A program made the translations under genes and the position numbers. Source: Caldiserica bacterium UBA646 (GTDB taxonomy: Bacteria; Caldisericota; Caldisericia; Caldisericales; Caldisericaceae). From it: 64,000 nucleotides of DNA. The stretch spans positions 49,280 to 113,279 of the forward strand of contig DBOM01000065.1 in the NCBI GenBank assembly GCA_002299965.1, given 5' to 3'. Of this stretch, positions 25,536 through 35,447 are shown one piece after another (position 1 is the stretch's first letter; every line of letters begins with the position of its first letter). The notes beneath the pieces are model-generated. The model searched no databases. It had not been told where the DNA came from and worked only from the letters and a program-made list of their open reading frames with translations.

Positions 25536-27558
25536 ATATTCTCCTTTTACTCCACCGTACCGTTATTACTTCAGGAATAAGCTTAATTTCCCTCGCAATA
25601 TCCGTTACAAGAGAAGGTTTCTCGGCAACAAAAGAAAAACGTAAATACGATTGGTAATACCCGTGTTTCCTTTTTTCCGTCCTGTTTGATGTACGAAAGT
25701 TCTCTATATTTACATTCATTTCGCTTGTAACTCTTGAAATTCTATAAATAATACCTGGCACATTCCAAACAGTTACTCTGAAATATACCAAAAATTTTGC
25801 CTTCCCCTTTGCTTCCCAGGCAGCAGGCAACACTTTCCCGCCGCTGCTTATAATCGCAGTTAAATTCGGGCAATCCTTTTTGTGAATCTTTATTCCTCTT
25901 CCTCTCGTTACATAACCTACAATTGGATCTTGCGATTCCGGATTACAACATCTTGCAATAGATATTTTTATTCCTTTAACACCAGGGACAGCAGGATAAT
26001 AAACTGTTTCGTCCTTCTGAAAAATGCGCGGAGTAGCTTTGCGTACATAAGGTCTTTTGGCTTCTTTCCTCTCTTGCTGCTCTTCCTTTTTCTCACCCTT
26101 TTCTTCCGGCGTCTCTCGCAGTTTTCTGAGCCAATACCTAATTTTTGAACGTGCAGAAGAAGTTCTTACAAACTGTAACCAGTCAAGCTTTGGCCCGATT
26201 GAAGATCTTGACGTAAGAATTTCTACGCGGTCTCCCGTCTTCAGCTCTGTCTGCAGAGGGACAATAGCGCCATTTATTTTAGCTCCAACACAATAATTCC
26301 CGACATCCGTGTGCACTCTGTATGCAAAATCAATAGGAGTAGCACCCACTGGGAGATCAATAACATCGCCTTTTGGCGTAAAAACAAGCACCTCTTCGCT
26401 AAATAAATCTCCTTTTACCATTTCTACAAATTCTTTTGTAGACCGAACTTCTTTTTGCCAATCAACAATCTGACGAAGCCACATCAATTTACTCTCATAA
26501 TCCTTATCAAGCTGAACGCCTTCTTTATATTTCCAATGTGCTGCTATGCCAATTTCATCATGCTTATGCATTTCTCTTGTCCTAATTTGAATTTCAAGTG
26601 GCTCCCCAGATTTTGTGATAACCGTTGTATGGAGAGACCGATAACCATTGGGCTTCGGCATCGCTATATAATCCTTCACCCTCCCAGGGATTGGTTTATA
26701 CGCATTATGAAGAATGCCTAATACTTGATAACACTCAGGAACAGATAACACAATGATTCGCACAGCGACAAGGTCATAAATTTCATCAAACTCTTTTTCC
26801 TCACGCACCATTTTTCTGTATATGCTATAAAGATTTTTTGGCCGCCCGGAAATCTCTGCTTTTATATTTTGCTCGTTCAGTAAATCCTTGATTTCCTTAA
26901 CAATGTCACTGACAAATTTTTCTCTCTCGCCTCTTTTACTTGAAACTCTTTTGGCAAGCTCGTAATATTCATCCTGCTTGAGATATCTAAAACTTAAATC
27001 CTCTAGTTCCCACTTTATTTTGTAGATACCTAGCCTGTGTGCCAGCGGAACATAAATATCCATTGTATCCATTGCAATCTGTTTTTGCCTATCAGGGGGA
27101 AGAAAAAATAGAGTCCTCATATTGTGTAATCGGTCTGCCAACTTTATAATGACAACTCTCACATCTGAAGCCATTGAAAGGAGCATCTTGCGAAGATTTT
27201 CAAGCTTTGTTTCTTCGGAAGAAAAATGATCCATATATTCCAATTTTGTAACACCATCGACAAGAAAAGCGATATTTTCTCCAAACTCTTTTTTAATTTT
27301 GTCCAAAGTAACAGATGTATCTTCAACAACATCATGAAGAAGCGCTGCAGCATAACTTTCTGCGTCAAGCCGCATCTCAGCAAGGATAAGTGTGACATGG
27401 AGCGGATGAACAATATATTTATCTCCCGACTCTCTTGCTTGTTCGCTGTGTGCTTTTTTTGCGAATTCGTAAGCCCTTTTAACCAAAGAAATCTCCTCGC
27501 CGCCAAGATAAGAGGAGATTTCTTTAAGTAATTTTTCAAATAATGTTTGCTCGTTCAA
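25495..27558 (-). CDS. rel: Bifunctional (p)ppGpp synthetase/hydrolase, RelA/SpoT family
   Basis: 687 residues. HD hydrolase domain with His51, and His75-Asp76 in ALLHDVVEDT; synthetase domain with GRPKNLYSIYRKM and DLVAVRIIV (about 240-330); TGS domain starting at EEVLVFTPKGDVIDLP (about 390); then a highly charged linker; and a C-terminal ACT domain from about 610. Both catalytic halves look intact, so it should make and degrade (p)ppGpp. It follows apt by one base and overlaps dtd by 41. A single Rel protein is usual for this type of genome. Confidence 0.95.
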   Translation of the reverse strand: MNEQTLFEKLLKEISSYLGGEEISLVKRAYEFAKKAHSEQARESGDKYIVHPLHVTLILAEMRLDAESYAAALLHDVVEDTSVTLDKIKKEFGENIAFLVDGVTKLEYMDHFSSEETKLENLRKMLLSMASDVRVVIIKLADRLHNMRTLFFLPPDRQKQIAMDTMDIYVPLAHRLGIYKIKWELEDLSFRYLKQDEYYELAKRVSSKRGEREKFVSDIVKEIKDLLNEQNIKAEISGRPKNLYSIYRKMVREEKEFDEIYDLVAVRIIVLSVPECYQVLGILHNAYKPIPGRVKDYIAMPKPNGYRSLHTTVITKSGEPLEIQIRTREMHKHDEIGIAAHWKYKEGVQLDKDYESKLMWLRQIVDWQKEVRSTKEFVEMVKGDLFSEEVLVFTPKGDVIDLPVGATPIDFAYRVHTDVGNYCVGAKINGAIVPLQTELKTGDRVEILTSRSSIGPKLDWLQFVRTSSARSKIRYWLRKLRETPEEKGEKKEEQQERKEAKRPYVRKATPRIFQKDETVYYPAVPGVKGIKISIARCCNPESQDPIVGYVTRGRGIKIHKKDCPNLTAIISSGGKVLPAAWEAKGKAKFLVYFRVTVWNVPGIIYRISRVTSEMNVNIENFRTSNRTEKRKHGYYQSYLRFSFVAEKPSLVTDIAREIKLIPEVITVRWSKRRIYEDSSSESEESVS

Positions 27559-27559
27559 G

Positions 27560-28075
27560 TTAATCGAAGTTTATTAATGAAAATACAGGATATTTCTTTA
27601 ACTTCTCTTCTCCTTTAAGATTTTTCAAAATAATAACAAAACCCCAACCAATAATTTTTCCACCAGCTTCTTCGACAAGATCGCTCGCTGCAGCTGCAGT
27701 GCCTCCAGTAGCAAGCAAATCGTCTATCATCAATATTCTTTCTCCCTTTTTTATGCCATCTTTATGCATCTCTAAGATAGACATACCGTACTCTAATTGA
27801 TATTCCTTTCTTGCCAATTCAAAAGGAAGCTTGCCTGGTTTTCTTATTGGCACAAAACCTACACCAAGTTTAACAGCAATGGGAGCACCTATCATCAATC
27901 CCCTTGCTTCAATACCTACCACTTTATCAATATCTTTGTCTTTAAAAAAATCTGCAAGTTGCTCAATCGCATAGTCAAATGCTTTGCCATCAGAAAGTAA
28001 AGGCGTGATATCCCGAAATAGAATCCCTTTCTGCGGGAAATCCGGAATGTTCCGTATATACTTTGTTAGATCCAT
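27560..28075 (-). CDS. apt: Adenine phosphoribosyltransferase
   Basis: 171 residues, standard length. FPQKGILFRDITPLL (13-27), GIEARGLMIGAPIA (54-67), and the PRPP-binding loop RILMIDDLLATGGTAAAA (about 114-131). It converts adenine and PRPP to AMP. Adenine is released by the methylthioadenosine phosphorylase encoded nearby. It leads the apt-rel-dtd operon with its own promoter, and GGGAGGAGG precedes the ATG. Confidence 0.95.
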   Translation of the reverse strand: MDLTKYIRNIPDFPQKGILFRDITPLLSDGKAFDYAIEQLADFFKDKDIDKVVGIEARGLMIGAPIAVKLGVGFVPIRKPGKLPFELARKEYQLEYGMSILEMHKDGIKKGERILMIDDLLATGGTAAAASDLVEEAGGKIIGWGFVIILKNLKGEEKLKKYPVFSLINFD

Positions 28076-28104
28076 TTTTACCTCCTCCCTTATCGCTACA
28101 TTAA

Positions 28105-28132
28105 ATTATATCCAAAAATGCTTACTCAGCAA
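28105..28132 (-). promoter_or_regulatory. Promoter of apt-rel-dtd
   Basis: Minus strand TTGCTG (28127-28132), 16-bp spacer, TATAAT (28105-28110), with a leader of about 25 bases. Confidence 0.65.
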
Positions 28133-28144
28133 AAGATAAAAAAA

Positions 28145-29197
28145 TTATCTTCGTTTCCTCTTAGATTTTTTCCCTCTCTTTTTCTTTAAAACCTTTTTGC
28201 TTAAAGAAACTTTCTTCTCCGTATGGGATTCACTGGCAGCAGTTCCAATACGAGGCTCTACAGAGATAACGCGCTTTTCCGTCACGCTGCTTACCTTTTC
28301 CTTACCCTTGTGCCATAATGCAAGAAGTGGAGAAGCAATGTAAATCGAAGAGTAAGTTCCTGCAAGCAACCCAAACATTAGTGTTAGCGAAAAATCTCTC
28401 ATTGTATACCCTGCAAAAACGACCAATGCAAAGGATGCGAAAAATGTTGTAATGGACGTATTCATAGATCTTACCCAGACATCAGTGATACTTTTGTTGA
28501 CAAGCACAGAGAAAGTTTCCTTTCCTCTAAACTTTACATTTTCTCGTACTCTATCCATCACAACGACGCTATCCTCCACGGAATATGTCATAATGGTAAG
28601 CAATGCTCCTATAAATGGGGCATTAAGTTCTATTCTGAAAAGTGCAAGCAAGCCAAGAGTAACGAAGATATCATGAATCAATGCAATAATAGTTGCAAGA
28701 GCAAACGTAAATGTGAACCGCATTGTAATGTAAAAAAGTATAAAGAGGAGAGCAAGAGCAAGTGAAATAATCCCACTCTTTTTGAGTTCAGATCCAATAA
28801 TCGATGCGATAGAAGTAATACCAATTTGCTCCGTGTCTACTTTAGCTACATTAGTAGATATTCCATCAATAATTCTATTTTTTACATCAGAGCCCAATGT
28901 TTCTGTTTTAATTTTAATAAAAATTTTATTTCCTTGCGCTTCCTGAATAATTGCATCTTTAAGCCCCTCAGAAGCAAGAATGTCACGCACTGCTTCTATG
29001 TCTGGTTTTTCCTCGCATGTAAGGGTAATTACCGTACCTCCCATAAAATCAATACCAAAATTCAAGGGAGATCCCATAGTAATCTGATTAACCACCATTG
29101 AAGTAATGCCAACTAAAATAATAACAACAGAAATAATTATCCAGAGCTTTGTATGCTTTACAATATTCCAATTTGCTATTTTCTCTCTAAAGTTCAT
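28145..29197 (-). CDS. secF: Protein translocase subunit SecF
   Basis: 350 residues. Transmembrane segment at about 19-39, a periplasmic P1 domain starting FGIDFMGGTVITL, then five membrane segments including the SecF motif YSVEDSVVVMDRVREN (about 206-221). The last 60 residues are a cytoplasmic tail ending in a dense run of Lys and Arg. With SecD it uses proton or sodium flow to pull proteins through SecYEG. It starts 11 bases after secD. Confidence 0.94.
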   Translation of the reverse strand: MNFREKIANWNIVKHTKLWIIISVVIILVGITSMVVNQITMGSPLNFGIDFMGGTVITLTCEEKPDIEAVRDILASEGLKDAIIQEAQGNKIFIKIKTETLGSDVKNRIIDGISTNVAKVDTEQIGITSIASIIGSELKKSGIISLALALLFILFYITMRFTFTFALATIIALIHDIFVTLGLLALFRIELNAPFIGALLTIMTYSVEDSVVVMDRVRENVKFRGKETFSVLVNKSITDVWVRSMNTSITTFFASFALVVFAGYTMRDFSLTLMFGLLAGTYSSIYIASPLLALWHKGKEKVSSVTEKRVISVEPRIGTAASESHTEKKVSLSKKVLKKKRGKKSKRKRR

Positions 29198-29208
29198 CTA
29201 CGCACCCC

Positions 29209-30480
29209 CTATATCCCAAACATCCACGGTTTCTTTGCCGCGGAATCTGGAATCAGTAAATTAGCAAGAGAATGGGTTACAACAATTCCGCTTAAAAAAC
29301 CTACAAGAATACCTACGGAAACAGTCACAGCAAATCCTTTAATCACGCCGGAGCCAAAATAAAACAATACTATTGCACCAACAAGGACCGTCAAGTTTGA
29401 ATCAAATACCGTCCTGAACGCTTTGGCAAACCCAGCTGAAATAATGGAGCGCGTTGATTTGCCAAGCTTTAGCTCCTCTTTCATCCTCTCAAATACAATA
29501 ACATTAATATCTACTGCCATACCAAGTGAAAGAATTGCACCCCCTATAGCAGGTAGCGATAATGTTGCATGCAGCAAGAAAAGTAGAGCCACCTCAACTG
29601 TCATATAAAACACAAGTGCTATGGTTGCAAGAATGCCGAGAAAACGATAGAAGAAAATCATATAAAGAAAAATAAGAAGTATTGCAATAATTATCGCAAT
29701 TAAAGCCATTTGAACAGACTTCTGCCCAAGAGAAGGACCCACAACATCTTCCTGTATAAAATTAAGTTTAACGGGAAGTGCACCACTTCTCAAAAGCGCT
29801 GCATAATCCGCAGCTTCTTCGGCAGTAAAGCCTCCTTCAATAATTCCTTCTCCTCCCGTAATGGCACTCCTCACAACTGGATTCATCAGCAATTTATTAT
29901 CAAGATAAATTGCAATTGTTTTGCCCACGTTCTGAGCAGTAACATCAGCAAATATTTTAGAGCCCTCACTATCTAATTTAAACTCTATGATGGGCTCACC
30001 AAGAGACTCGGGATCATTGCTAAATGCAAGATTTGCATCATTAATATGATCGCCCGTTAGAACTACGGTACCATCTTCAGTTTTGAATTCAAGCAATGCT
30101 GTCTGCCCTATAAGTTCTTTGGCACGCTGTGGATCTTTCCACCCGGGAAGTTCTACATCAATTCGCATCCAGTGCGCACCCTTTTCTTGTACGACAATGG
30201 CCTCACTCAAACCAAGATTGTTTACCCTTCTCTCTAAAACACCCAGTGTACTTTCCATTTTTTCCCTTGTTACTTGTACGTCAGGGGTACTCTCTGCTTC
30301 TAAAACAAATTTCACACCACCCTTAAGATCTAAACCAAACCTTGGTCTCACTGCTTCTTCCAAAGAGGTTAGTTCTTCTAACGGCTTGTTCAATGCACGA
30401 ATTCCAACATAATCAATCCAGAGAGCTGTAAGAAATATAAGCGCAATAACAATAACAGCCACAATTCTCTTTTTCCTCAT
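29209..30480 (-). CDS. secD: Protein translocase subunit SecD
   Basis: 423 residues, the short form common in Firmicutes and Thermotogae. Membrane segment at about 7-25; RPRFGLDLKGGVKFVLEA at about 46-63 begins the large extracytoplasmic domain; five C-terminal membrane segments contain GMAVDINVIVFERMKEEL (about 317-334), the SecD motif 4. It is the first gene after a consensus promoter and has TGAGGAGG before the ATG. Confidence 0.95.
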   Translation of the reverse strand: MRKKRIVAVIVIALIFLTALWIDYVGIRALNKPLEELTSLEEAVRPRFGLDLKGGVKFVLEAESTPDVQVTREKMESTLGVLERRVNNLGLSEAIVVQEKGAHWMRIDVELPGWKDPQRAKELIGQTALLEFKTEDGTVVLTGDHINDANLAFSNDPESLGEPIIEFKLDSEGSKIFADVTAQNVGKTIAIYLDNKLLMNPVVRSAITGGEGIIEGGFTAEEAADYAALLRSGALPVKLNFIQEDVVGPSLGQKSVQMALIAIIIAILLIFLYMIFFYRFLGILATIALVFYMTVEVALLFLLHATLSLPAIGGAILSLGMAVDINVIVFERMKEELKLGKSTRSIISAGFAKAFRTVFDSNLTVLVGAIVLFYFGSGVIKGFAVTVSVGILVGFLSGIVVTHSLANLLIPDSAAKKPWMFGI

Positions 30481-30516
30481 CCTAAATCCTCCTCATCTCA
30501 TTGAATTCACAAAATT

Positions 30517-30544
30517 AATATAAAGAAAACTTCCCTTTTGTCAA
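30517..30544 (-). promoter_or_regulatory. Promoter of secD-secF
   Basis: Minus strand TTGACA (30539-30544), 16-bp spacer, TATATT (30517-30522). It directly abuts the stop codon of the HD-domain gene, so secDF can be transcribed apart from the upstream run. Confidence 0.65.
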
Positions 30545-31207
30545 TTAAGAAAGCTTTGTTTTGTTCACTTCTAAACGAAACTCGTAATCTAAAACTGATG
30601 CTGCTTTTCTGCACATAACCATTCGCGCAAGAAAAATTTCAAAAAATTCCATTACCTGGCAAATTTTTGTATCAATATTTAAATTAAGGGAGATTTCTTT
30701 TTTCTCCTGATCCACAAAAATACTCGATTTTACAACAGCAAAGTTTACACGGTCATGTATGTCAAAAGTTGCAGGATTTGAATTTCTTACCCTGCTTCTG
30801 TGGACATCTGCCTTGTCAGCTAATACAACAGCTGCTGTTATAGGGTCCGTAGCAATACCTGAAGGCTCTTCGTGATTTGCAATTGCCCCGCCTACAGCTA
30901 CAATTTCGTTCATGTCGCCATCCATTTCTTCTAAGATCCGCATAGCAAGGATAGCCCCATTCTGAGGATGGTTTTCTCTGCCAAGGAAATTGCCCATATC
31001 ATGCATCCACCCAGCAATGGCAGCAAGTTCAACTTCTTGTTTCGGGAATCCTGTTTTTTTTAATATTTTGAAAGCAAGATCTGCTGTTATGCCAACATGC
31101 CTGAATCCATGTTCAGTATACCCTATTTCACCAAGATAGTCATCGGCCTTTTTAATATATATTTTCACTTTTTCGTTATTTTTTACATCTTTAAGGCAAA
31201 TTCTCAT
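30545..31207 (-). CDS. HD-domain phosphohydrolase family protein
   Basis: 220 residues. EHGFRHVGITADLAFKIL (about 32-49) and AGWMHDMGNFLG (about 65-76) contain the first His and the HD pair, and IANHEEPSG and VVLADKADVHRSR supply later metal ligands. The C-terminal 70 residues form a predicted beta-rich part. The substrate is unknown; HD proteins of this kind act on nucleotides or phosphomonoesters. It overlaps the uracil-DNA glycosylase gene by 4 bases. Confidence 0.75.
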   Translation of the reverse strand: MRICLKDVKNNEKVKIYIKKADDYLGEIGYTEHGFRHVGITADLAFKILKKTGFPKQEVELAAIAGWMHDMGNFLGRENHPQNGAILAMRILEEMDGDMNEIVAVGGAIANHEEPSGIATDPITAAVVLADKADVHRSRVRNSNPATFDIHDRVNFAVVKSSIFVDQEKKEISLNLNIDTKICQVMEFFEIFLARMVMCRKAASVLDYEFRLEVNKTKLS

Positions 31208-31764
31208 TCTCTGTTCCTCAGAAAATCTTTTAATTTATCAAAATCTTCTTTCAATGTACCCTTCAAAGCTCCATGATAAAGAACAGCAGCAGGATGGTAC
31301 ATAGGCATAAATGTAAAACCATCCTTTTTAATAACAGTTCCGTGTATCTTGCCAATGCTAAGCTCGGAAGAAATCAAAGTTTTAAGAGGCGTATTTCCTA
31401 ACGTGCAGATTACTTCTGGTTGCACAAGAGCTATCTGTGCTATAAGGTACGGTTTGCAAGCATCTACTTCTGTAAGAAGCGGGACTCTATTATTCGGCGG
31501 GCGGCATTTCACAATATTTCCAATAAACACATCTTCTCTTTTAAGATCAATGCCTGCCAATAACTCATCCAAAAATTTACCTGCAGCTCCAACAAATGGA
31601 CGTCCTGTTAAATCTTCTTGATTACCAGGACCTTCGCCGATAAAAAAAATACGAGCATTTATAGATCCTTCACCAGGTACAGGCAACGTTCTTGTCCTAC
31701 AAAGAGAACACTTATTGCAATTATTTATGTTGTTGGAGATCTCGTTAAAAAGTTGATTATTCAC
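31204..31764 (-). CDS. Type-4 uracil-DNA glycosylase (iron-sulfur, thermophile type)
   Basis: 186 residues. Likely [4Fe-4S] ligands are Cys16 and Cys19 with Cys87 and Cys103. GEGPGNQEDLTGRPFVGAAGKFLDELL at about 44-70 and MYHPAAVLYHG near the C-terminus are the family 4 motifs. It removes uracil from DNA, which arises by cytosine deamination and matters most at high temperature. It overlaps both neighbours by 4 bases (M16 peptidase upstream, HD protein downstream). Confidence 0.93.
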   Translation of the reverse strand: MNNQLFNEISNNINNCNKCSLCRTRTLPVPGEGSINARIFFIGEGPGNQEDLTGRPFVGAAGKFLDELLAGIDLKREDVFIGNIVKCRPPNNRVPLLTEVDACKPYLIAQIALVQPEVICTLGNTPLKTLISSELSIGKIHGTVIKKDGFTFMPMYHPAAVLYHGALKGTLKEDFDKLKDFLRNRE

Positions 31765-33005
31765 TCTACAGATCCCCCAACAAGTACTTTTCCTCTCTCA
31801 CTTAAGGAAATATCCCTGGCAAATGCTAAAAATTCATCAAATCGAACTGACTCCACTTCTTGCATAAGCGTCTTTATACTCTTTATTTTTCCTTGAAACA
31901 TGCCCTGTACACCATTCCTTTGCATACGCCCGCTGCTGCTTTCCAGCCCAAGAACTAAATTTCCAAGAATATACTCCCTAACATCCTGAAATTCTTCCTT
32001 TGACAGCCCTTTCACTCGAATATTATCAATCTCTTTGTTTATGATATTTTCTACTTTTTCGATATTTTCGGGAAGTGCCGAAGCATAAATAACCGTCCCA
32101 CCCGTATCGGAAAAACTAACCGGATATGCATAAACAGTATAAACAAGCCCAGATTTTTCTCTCAGTTTTTGAAAAAGCCTGGAAGACATATTGCCTCCAA
32201 GAATCGTTGTGTACATAGATTGGAGAATGCTGCGCCTACTAAATGATTTTTCTCCTTTTAAAGTGATAGCAAGATGGATCTGCGCCCCATCCTTTTTAAA
32301 TAATCTCTTCTGAAATGAAAAAGCAGGCGGGTCGTTAAAAATATCAATCTCGTTCCCGGTAGGCATATTAGAAAAATATTCTTCTATGTAATTGCTTATC
32401 GTTTTTTTATCGATATCCCCAACAACAGAAACAAAAATATTCTCCTTGCTAAACGAATTATTGAACCATTTCAGTAGATCTGAACGTTTCAATTTTTCTA
32501 CTGTTTTCTTCTCTCCAAGAGGGTTATTAGCTATTGAGTTATCGCCCCATATAGATCTAAGTACCTCCGCTTGGCAGATATCCTGTGGCGTATCATAATA
32601 CTCATTGATTTCTTCCATTATTACTGCTCTTTCTCTATTTAAAAGAGTTTTATTAAAAAGAGGATTAATTAAAATATCTGATAGAATATCAAACCCTTTC
32701 TCGGCATGCTTGCTAAGAAGCTTCGTGTAAAAAAGAGAATATTCCGAAGATGTATAAGCGTTCAATCCGCCACCAAGACGCTCTATTTCGTGTGATACTT
32801 GAAACGATGTACGCCTTTTAGTGCCCTTAAAAACTGCGTGCTCAATAAAATGAGCTATGCCCAGCTCATTTTTACTTTCGTAGCGGCTTCCAGATTTTAC
32901 AAACACACCGATTATCACGGAAGGAAAAGATTTATTCTCTTCAATAAAATATCGTATGCCGCTTGAAGTTTTATCTATAGAAAAATATTCTTTACTTTTT
33001 GTCAT
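31761..33005 (-). CDS. M16 family zinc peptidase (processing-peptidase-like)
   Basis: 414 residues. The inverted zinc motif HFIEH is at 52-56 (GIAHFIEHAVFKGT), and the distal glutamate is in RAVIMEEINEY at about 125-135. The second half has the GGNMSSRLFQKLREKSGLVYTVYAY segment of the inactive repeat. Homologues next to pnp are common in Firmicutes; substrates are unknown. The start overlaps the pnp stop by 4 bases. Confidence 0.92.
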   Translation of the reverse strand: MTKSKEYFSIDKTSSGIRYFIEENKSFPSVIIGVFVKSGSRYESKNELGIAHFIEHAVFKGTKRRTSFQVSHEIERLGGGLNAYTSSEYSLFYTKLLSKHAEKGFDILSDILINPLFNKTLLNRERAVIMEEINEYYDTPQDICQAEVLRSIWGDNSIANNPLGEKKTVEKLKRSDLLKWFNNSFSKENIFVSVVGDIDKKTISNYIEEYFSNMPTGNEIDIFNDPPAFSFQKRLFKKDGAQIHLAITLKGEKSFSRRSILQSMYTTILGGNMSSRLFQKLREKSGLVYTVYAYPVSFSDTGGTVIYASALPENIEKVENIINKEIDNIRVKGLSKEEFQDVREYILGNLVLGLESSSGRMQRNGVQGMFQGKIKSIKTLMQEVESVRFDEFLAFARDISLSERGKVLVGGSVE

Positions 33006-35095
33006 TCCTTTTTTTGAGATGAGTTTTCCTCTAATCCCTTCCTTGTAAGTTGAATCTTGCCATTGTCTTCCACTTTCATCACTCTTACTTTTATTTCATC
33101 TCCGACCTTGATCTCTTTGTTGATATCTTTTACAAATTTATCTGACAGTTGAGAAACATGAAGAAGTCCCACCGAATTTGGCAGAATTTGTACAAAAGCA
33201 CCAAAATTTTTAATATCCACCACTTTACCGGTGTATATTTTATTCGCCTCGGGCTCTTCAAGTAGGCCAATTATTTGAGCTCTTATCCGCTCGCCTATCT
33301 CTCCATCAGGAGCACTAATATATACTGTTCCGTCAGGTTCGATATTAACATCCGACTCTGTTTCTCCAATGATACCCTTAATTGTTTTGCCGCCAGGGCC
33401 TATAAGCAACCCTATTTTATTTGGGCTAATTTTTATCGTAAAAATGCGCGGTGCATATGGGGAAATCTCTTCCCTTGGTCTGGGAAGAACACTCAGCATC
33501 TTCTCCAATATGAAAAACCTTGCATCTTTTGCCTGGTTCAAAGCTTCCTTTAAAATTTCAAGTTTAATACCTTTTAATTTAATATCCATTTGAAGCGCAG
33601 TTATTCCATCTTTAGTTCCCGTAACCTTAAAATCCATGTCTCCAAAATGATCTTCCGCTCCCTGGATATCAGTAAGAATGGCATACCGTTCTCCCTCACT
33701 CACAAGACCCATTGCAATGCCCGCAACAGCCTTTTTGATGGGTACACCCGCATCCATAAGCGCAAGAGTAGATCCACAAGTAGATGCCATCGATGAAGAA
33801 CCGTTCGATTCGAGTACCTCGGAAATAACCCTTATTGTATACGGAAATTCTTCTTCAGAAGGCAGTACTGGCAATAGAGCTCTTTCAGCAAGTGCACCGT
33901 GGCCAATTTCTCTCCTGCTGGGTCCCCTCATGGGCCTTACTTCACCCACCGAAAATGATGGGAAGTTATAGTAATGCATATATCGTTTTTTAAATTCCGG
34001 CTCAAGAGACTCTATAAGCTGCCCTGCACCCTGAGCACCAAGCGTTGCAATAGATAAAACCTGCGTTTGCCCTCTCGTAAAGAGTCCGCTGCCATGCGCA
34101 TGCTTCAATAATCCTACCTCGATGTTTATATCCCGTATTTCGCTAAATTTTCGACCGTCTACCCTTATTCCTTCTATCGTACGCTTCCTCAAGTATTTTT
34201 CCAAAAGTTCATCGAAAATATAGTTGATATCCTCTTCCTTTTCAGGATTCTCTTCTAACGCTTCTCTTATAATTTCTTCTTTTATATCGTCCAGAGCTTT
34301 TTCCCTTTGAAGTTTTTCGGTGCTCTGTAAAGCAGCTTCAATTTTAGAAAGAAATAAAGGAGCAATAGCCTCTTTCAAAGACTCATCAGCCACAGCTTCA
34401 ACTACGGTAATTTTCTCTTTCCCTACCGCTTCTCTCAACTCTTCTTGAATGAGAGCAAGTTTTTTAATCTCAGGAATTGCAAATTCTATTGCAGCAATCA
34501 TTTGGTCTTCTGAAATCTCATTTGCTCCAGCCTCAACCATCAAAAGAGCATCTTTTGTTCCCGCAATGCTTAAATTTAAATCGCTTTCTTTCAATTCTTT
34601 TTCTGATGGGTTTACCACAAACTTACCATCAACAAAACCAACTTTAACAGCACCCACGGCTTCGGTAAATGGTTCATCCGAAATAAGCGATGCTGCTGAG
34701 GCAGCACTAAGAGCAAGTATTTCCGGAGAAATCTCCCCTCCGGAAGAAAGAACGTACACAATAATTTGAACAGGTCTCCTAAACTGTCCAGGAAACAAAG
34801 GACGTAATGCCCTATCTATAAGCCTTGAACTAAGCGTTTCTTTCTCAGACGGTCTTCCTCCTCTTTTGAAAAATCCACCCGGAATTTTGCCTGCAGCATA
34901 CATTTTTTCAGAATATAGCACAGTAAGTGGGAAAAAATCCATCGGCTCCGAAGATTCTTTTCCCATGGTAGATACTGCTAGTACAACAGTGCCACCGCAA
35001 GAAGCAATTACTGCACCACCTGCCTGCTTTGCTACTCTGCCTACTTCAAACTTAACGCTTTTTCCACCAATTTCAATCTCTTTAGTTGTAATCAT
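33002..35095 (-). CDS. pnp: Polyribonucleotide nucleotidyltransferase (PNPase)
   Basis: 697 residues. Two RNase PH domains (about 10-220 and 310-540, with FTRGQTQVLSIATLG and DAGVPIKKAVAGIAMGLV), a KH domain with IGLLIGPGGKTIKGI (about 560-575), and an S1 domain starting YTGKVVDIKNFGAFVQIL. It degrades RNA from the 3' end with phosphate. It begins one base after the rpsO stop, the classic rpsO-pnp pair. Confidence 0.97.
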   Translation of the reverse strand: MITTKEIEIGGKSVKFEVGRVAKQAGGAVIASCGGTVVLAVSTMGKESSEPMDFFPLTVLYSEKMYAAGKIPGGFFKRGGRPSEKETLSSRLIDRALRPLFPGQFRRPVQIIVYVLSSGGEISPEILALSAASAASLISDEPFTEAVGAVKVGFVDGKFVVNPSEKELKESDLNLSIAGTKDALLMVEAGANEISEDQMIAAIEFAIPEIKKLALIQEELREAVGKEKITVVEAVADESLKEAIAPLFLSKIEAALQSTEKLQREKALDDIKEEIIREALEENPEKEEDINYIFDELLEKYLRKRTIEGIRVDGRKFSEIRDINIEVGLLKHAHGSGLFTRGQTQVLSIATLGAQGAGQLIESLEPEFKKRYMHYYNFPSFSVGEVRPMRGPSRREIGHGALAERALLPVLPSEEEFPYTIRVISEVLESNGSSSMASTCGSTLALMDAGVPIKKAVAGIAMGLVSEGERYAILTDIQGAEDHFGDMDFKVTGTKDGITALQMDIKLKGIKLEILKEALNQAKDARFFILEKMLSVLPRPREEISPYAPRIFTIKISPNKIGLLIGPGGKTIKGIIGETESDVNIEPDGTVYISAPDGEIGERIRAQIIGLLEEPEANKIYTGKVVDIKNFGAFVQILPNSVGLLHVSQLSDKFVKDINKEIKVGDEIKVRVMKVEDNGKIQLTRKGLEENSSQKKE

Positions 35096-35096
35096 A

Positions 35097-35363
35097 TCAT
35101 GCCCTCAACTTAAGATCCTTAACGATCTTATTGTACCGCTTTTTATCAACATTCTTCAAATAATTTAGAAGCCTTCTCCGCTCGCCAACCATTTTAAACA
35201 AACCACGCCTTGAAGTATAATCTTGCTTGAATACTTGCAAGTGCTTGGTAAGATTAGAAATTCTACTTGTGAGAAGTGCTATCTGAACCTCAGGAGAACC
35301 AGTGTCTCCATCATGTCGTTGAAATCTTTTGACGATTTCTTCTTTTTCTTCTTTTGTAATCAT
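35097..35363 (-). CDS. rpsO: 30S ribosomal protein S15
   Basis: 88 residues, exact family length. [22 protein letters not shown] (14-35) and [22 protein letters not shown] are S15 hallmarks. It binds the 16S three-way junction and nucleates the platform. Its own promoter and a long stem-loop lie in the leader, where S15 autoregulation occurs in several other bacteria. AAGGAGG precedes the ATG. Confidence 0.97.
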   Translation of the reverse strand: MITKEEKEEIVKRFQRHDGDTGSPEVQIALLTSRISNLTKHLQVFKQDYTSRRGLFKMVGERRRLLNYLKNVDKKRYNKIVKDLKLRA

Positions 35364-35398
35364 AAATCCTCCTTAAATTATTATATTTTCGCTTTCGT

Positions 35399-35431
35399 CG
35401 AAGATTATCGTCGGAGCCTCGATATTCCTCG
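35399..35431 (-). promoter_or_regulatory. Stem-loop in the rpsO leader, candidate S15 autoregulatory element
   Basis: On the minus strand CGAGGAATATCG, a 9-base loop AGGCTCCGA, then CGATAATCTTCG. The twelve-position stem has ten Watson-Crick pairs, one G-U pair and one A-A mismatch. A second small stem TTCG/CGAA follows at once. It lies between the rpsO promoter and the ribosome site. Binding by S15 is inference from the known autoregulation of other rpsO leaders. Confidence 0.45.
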
Positions 35432-35447
35432 TTAAAAGTCAAATTAC

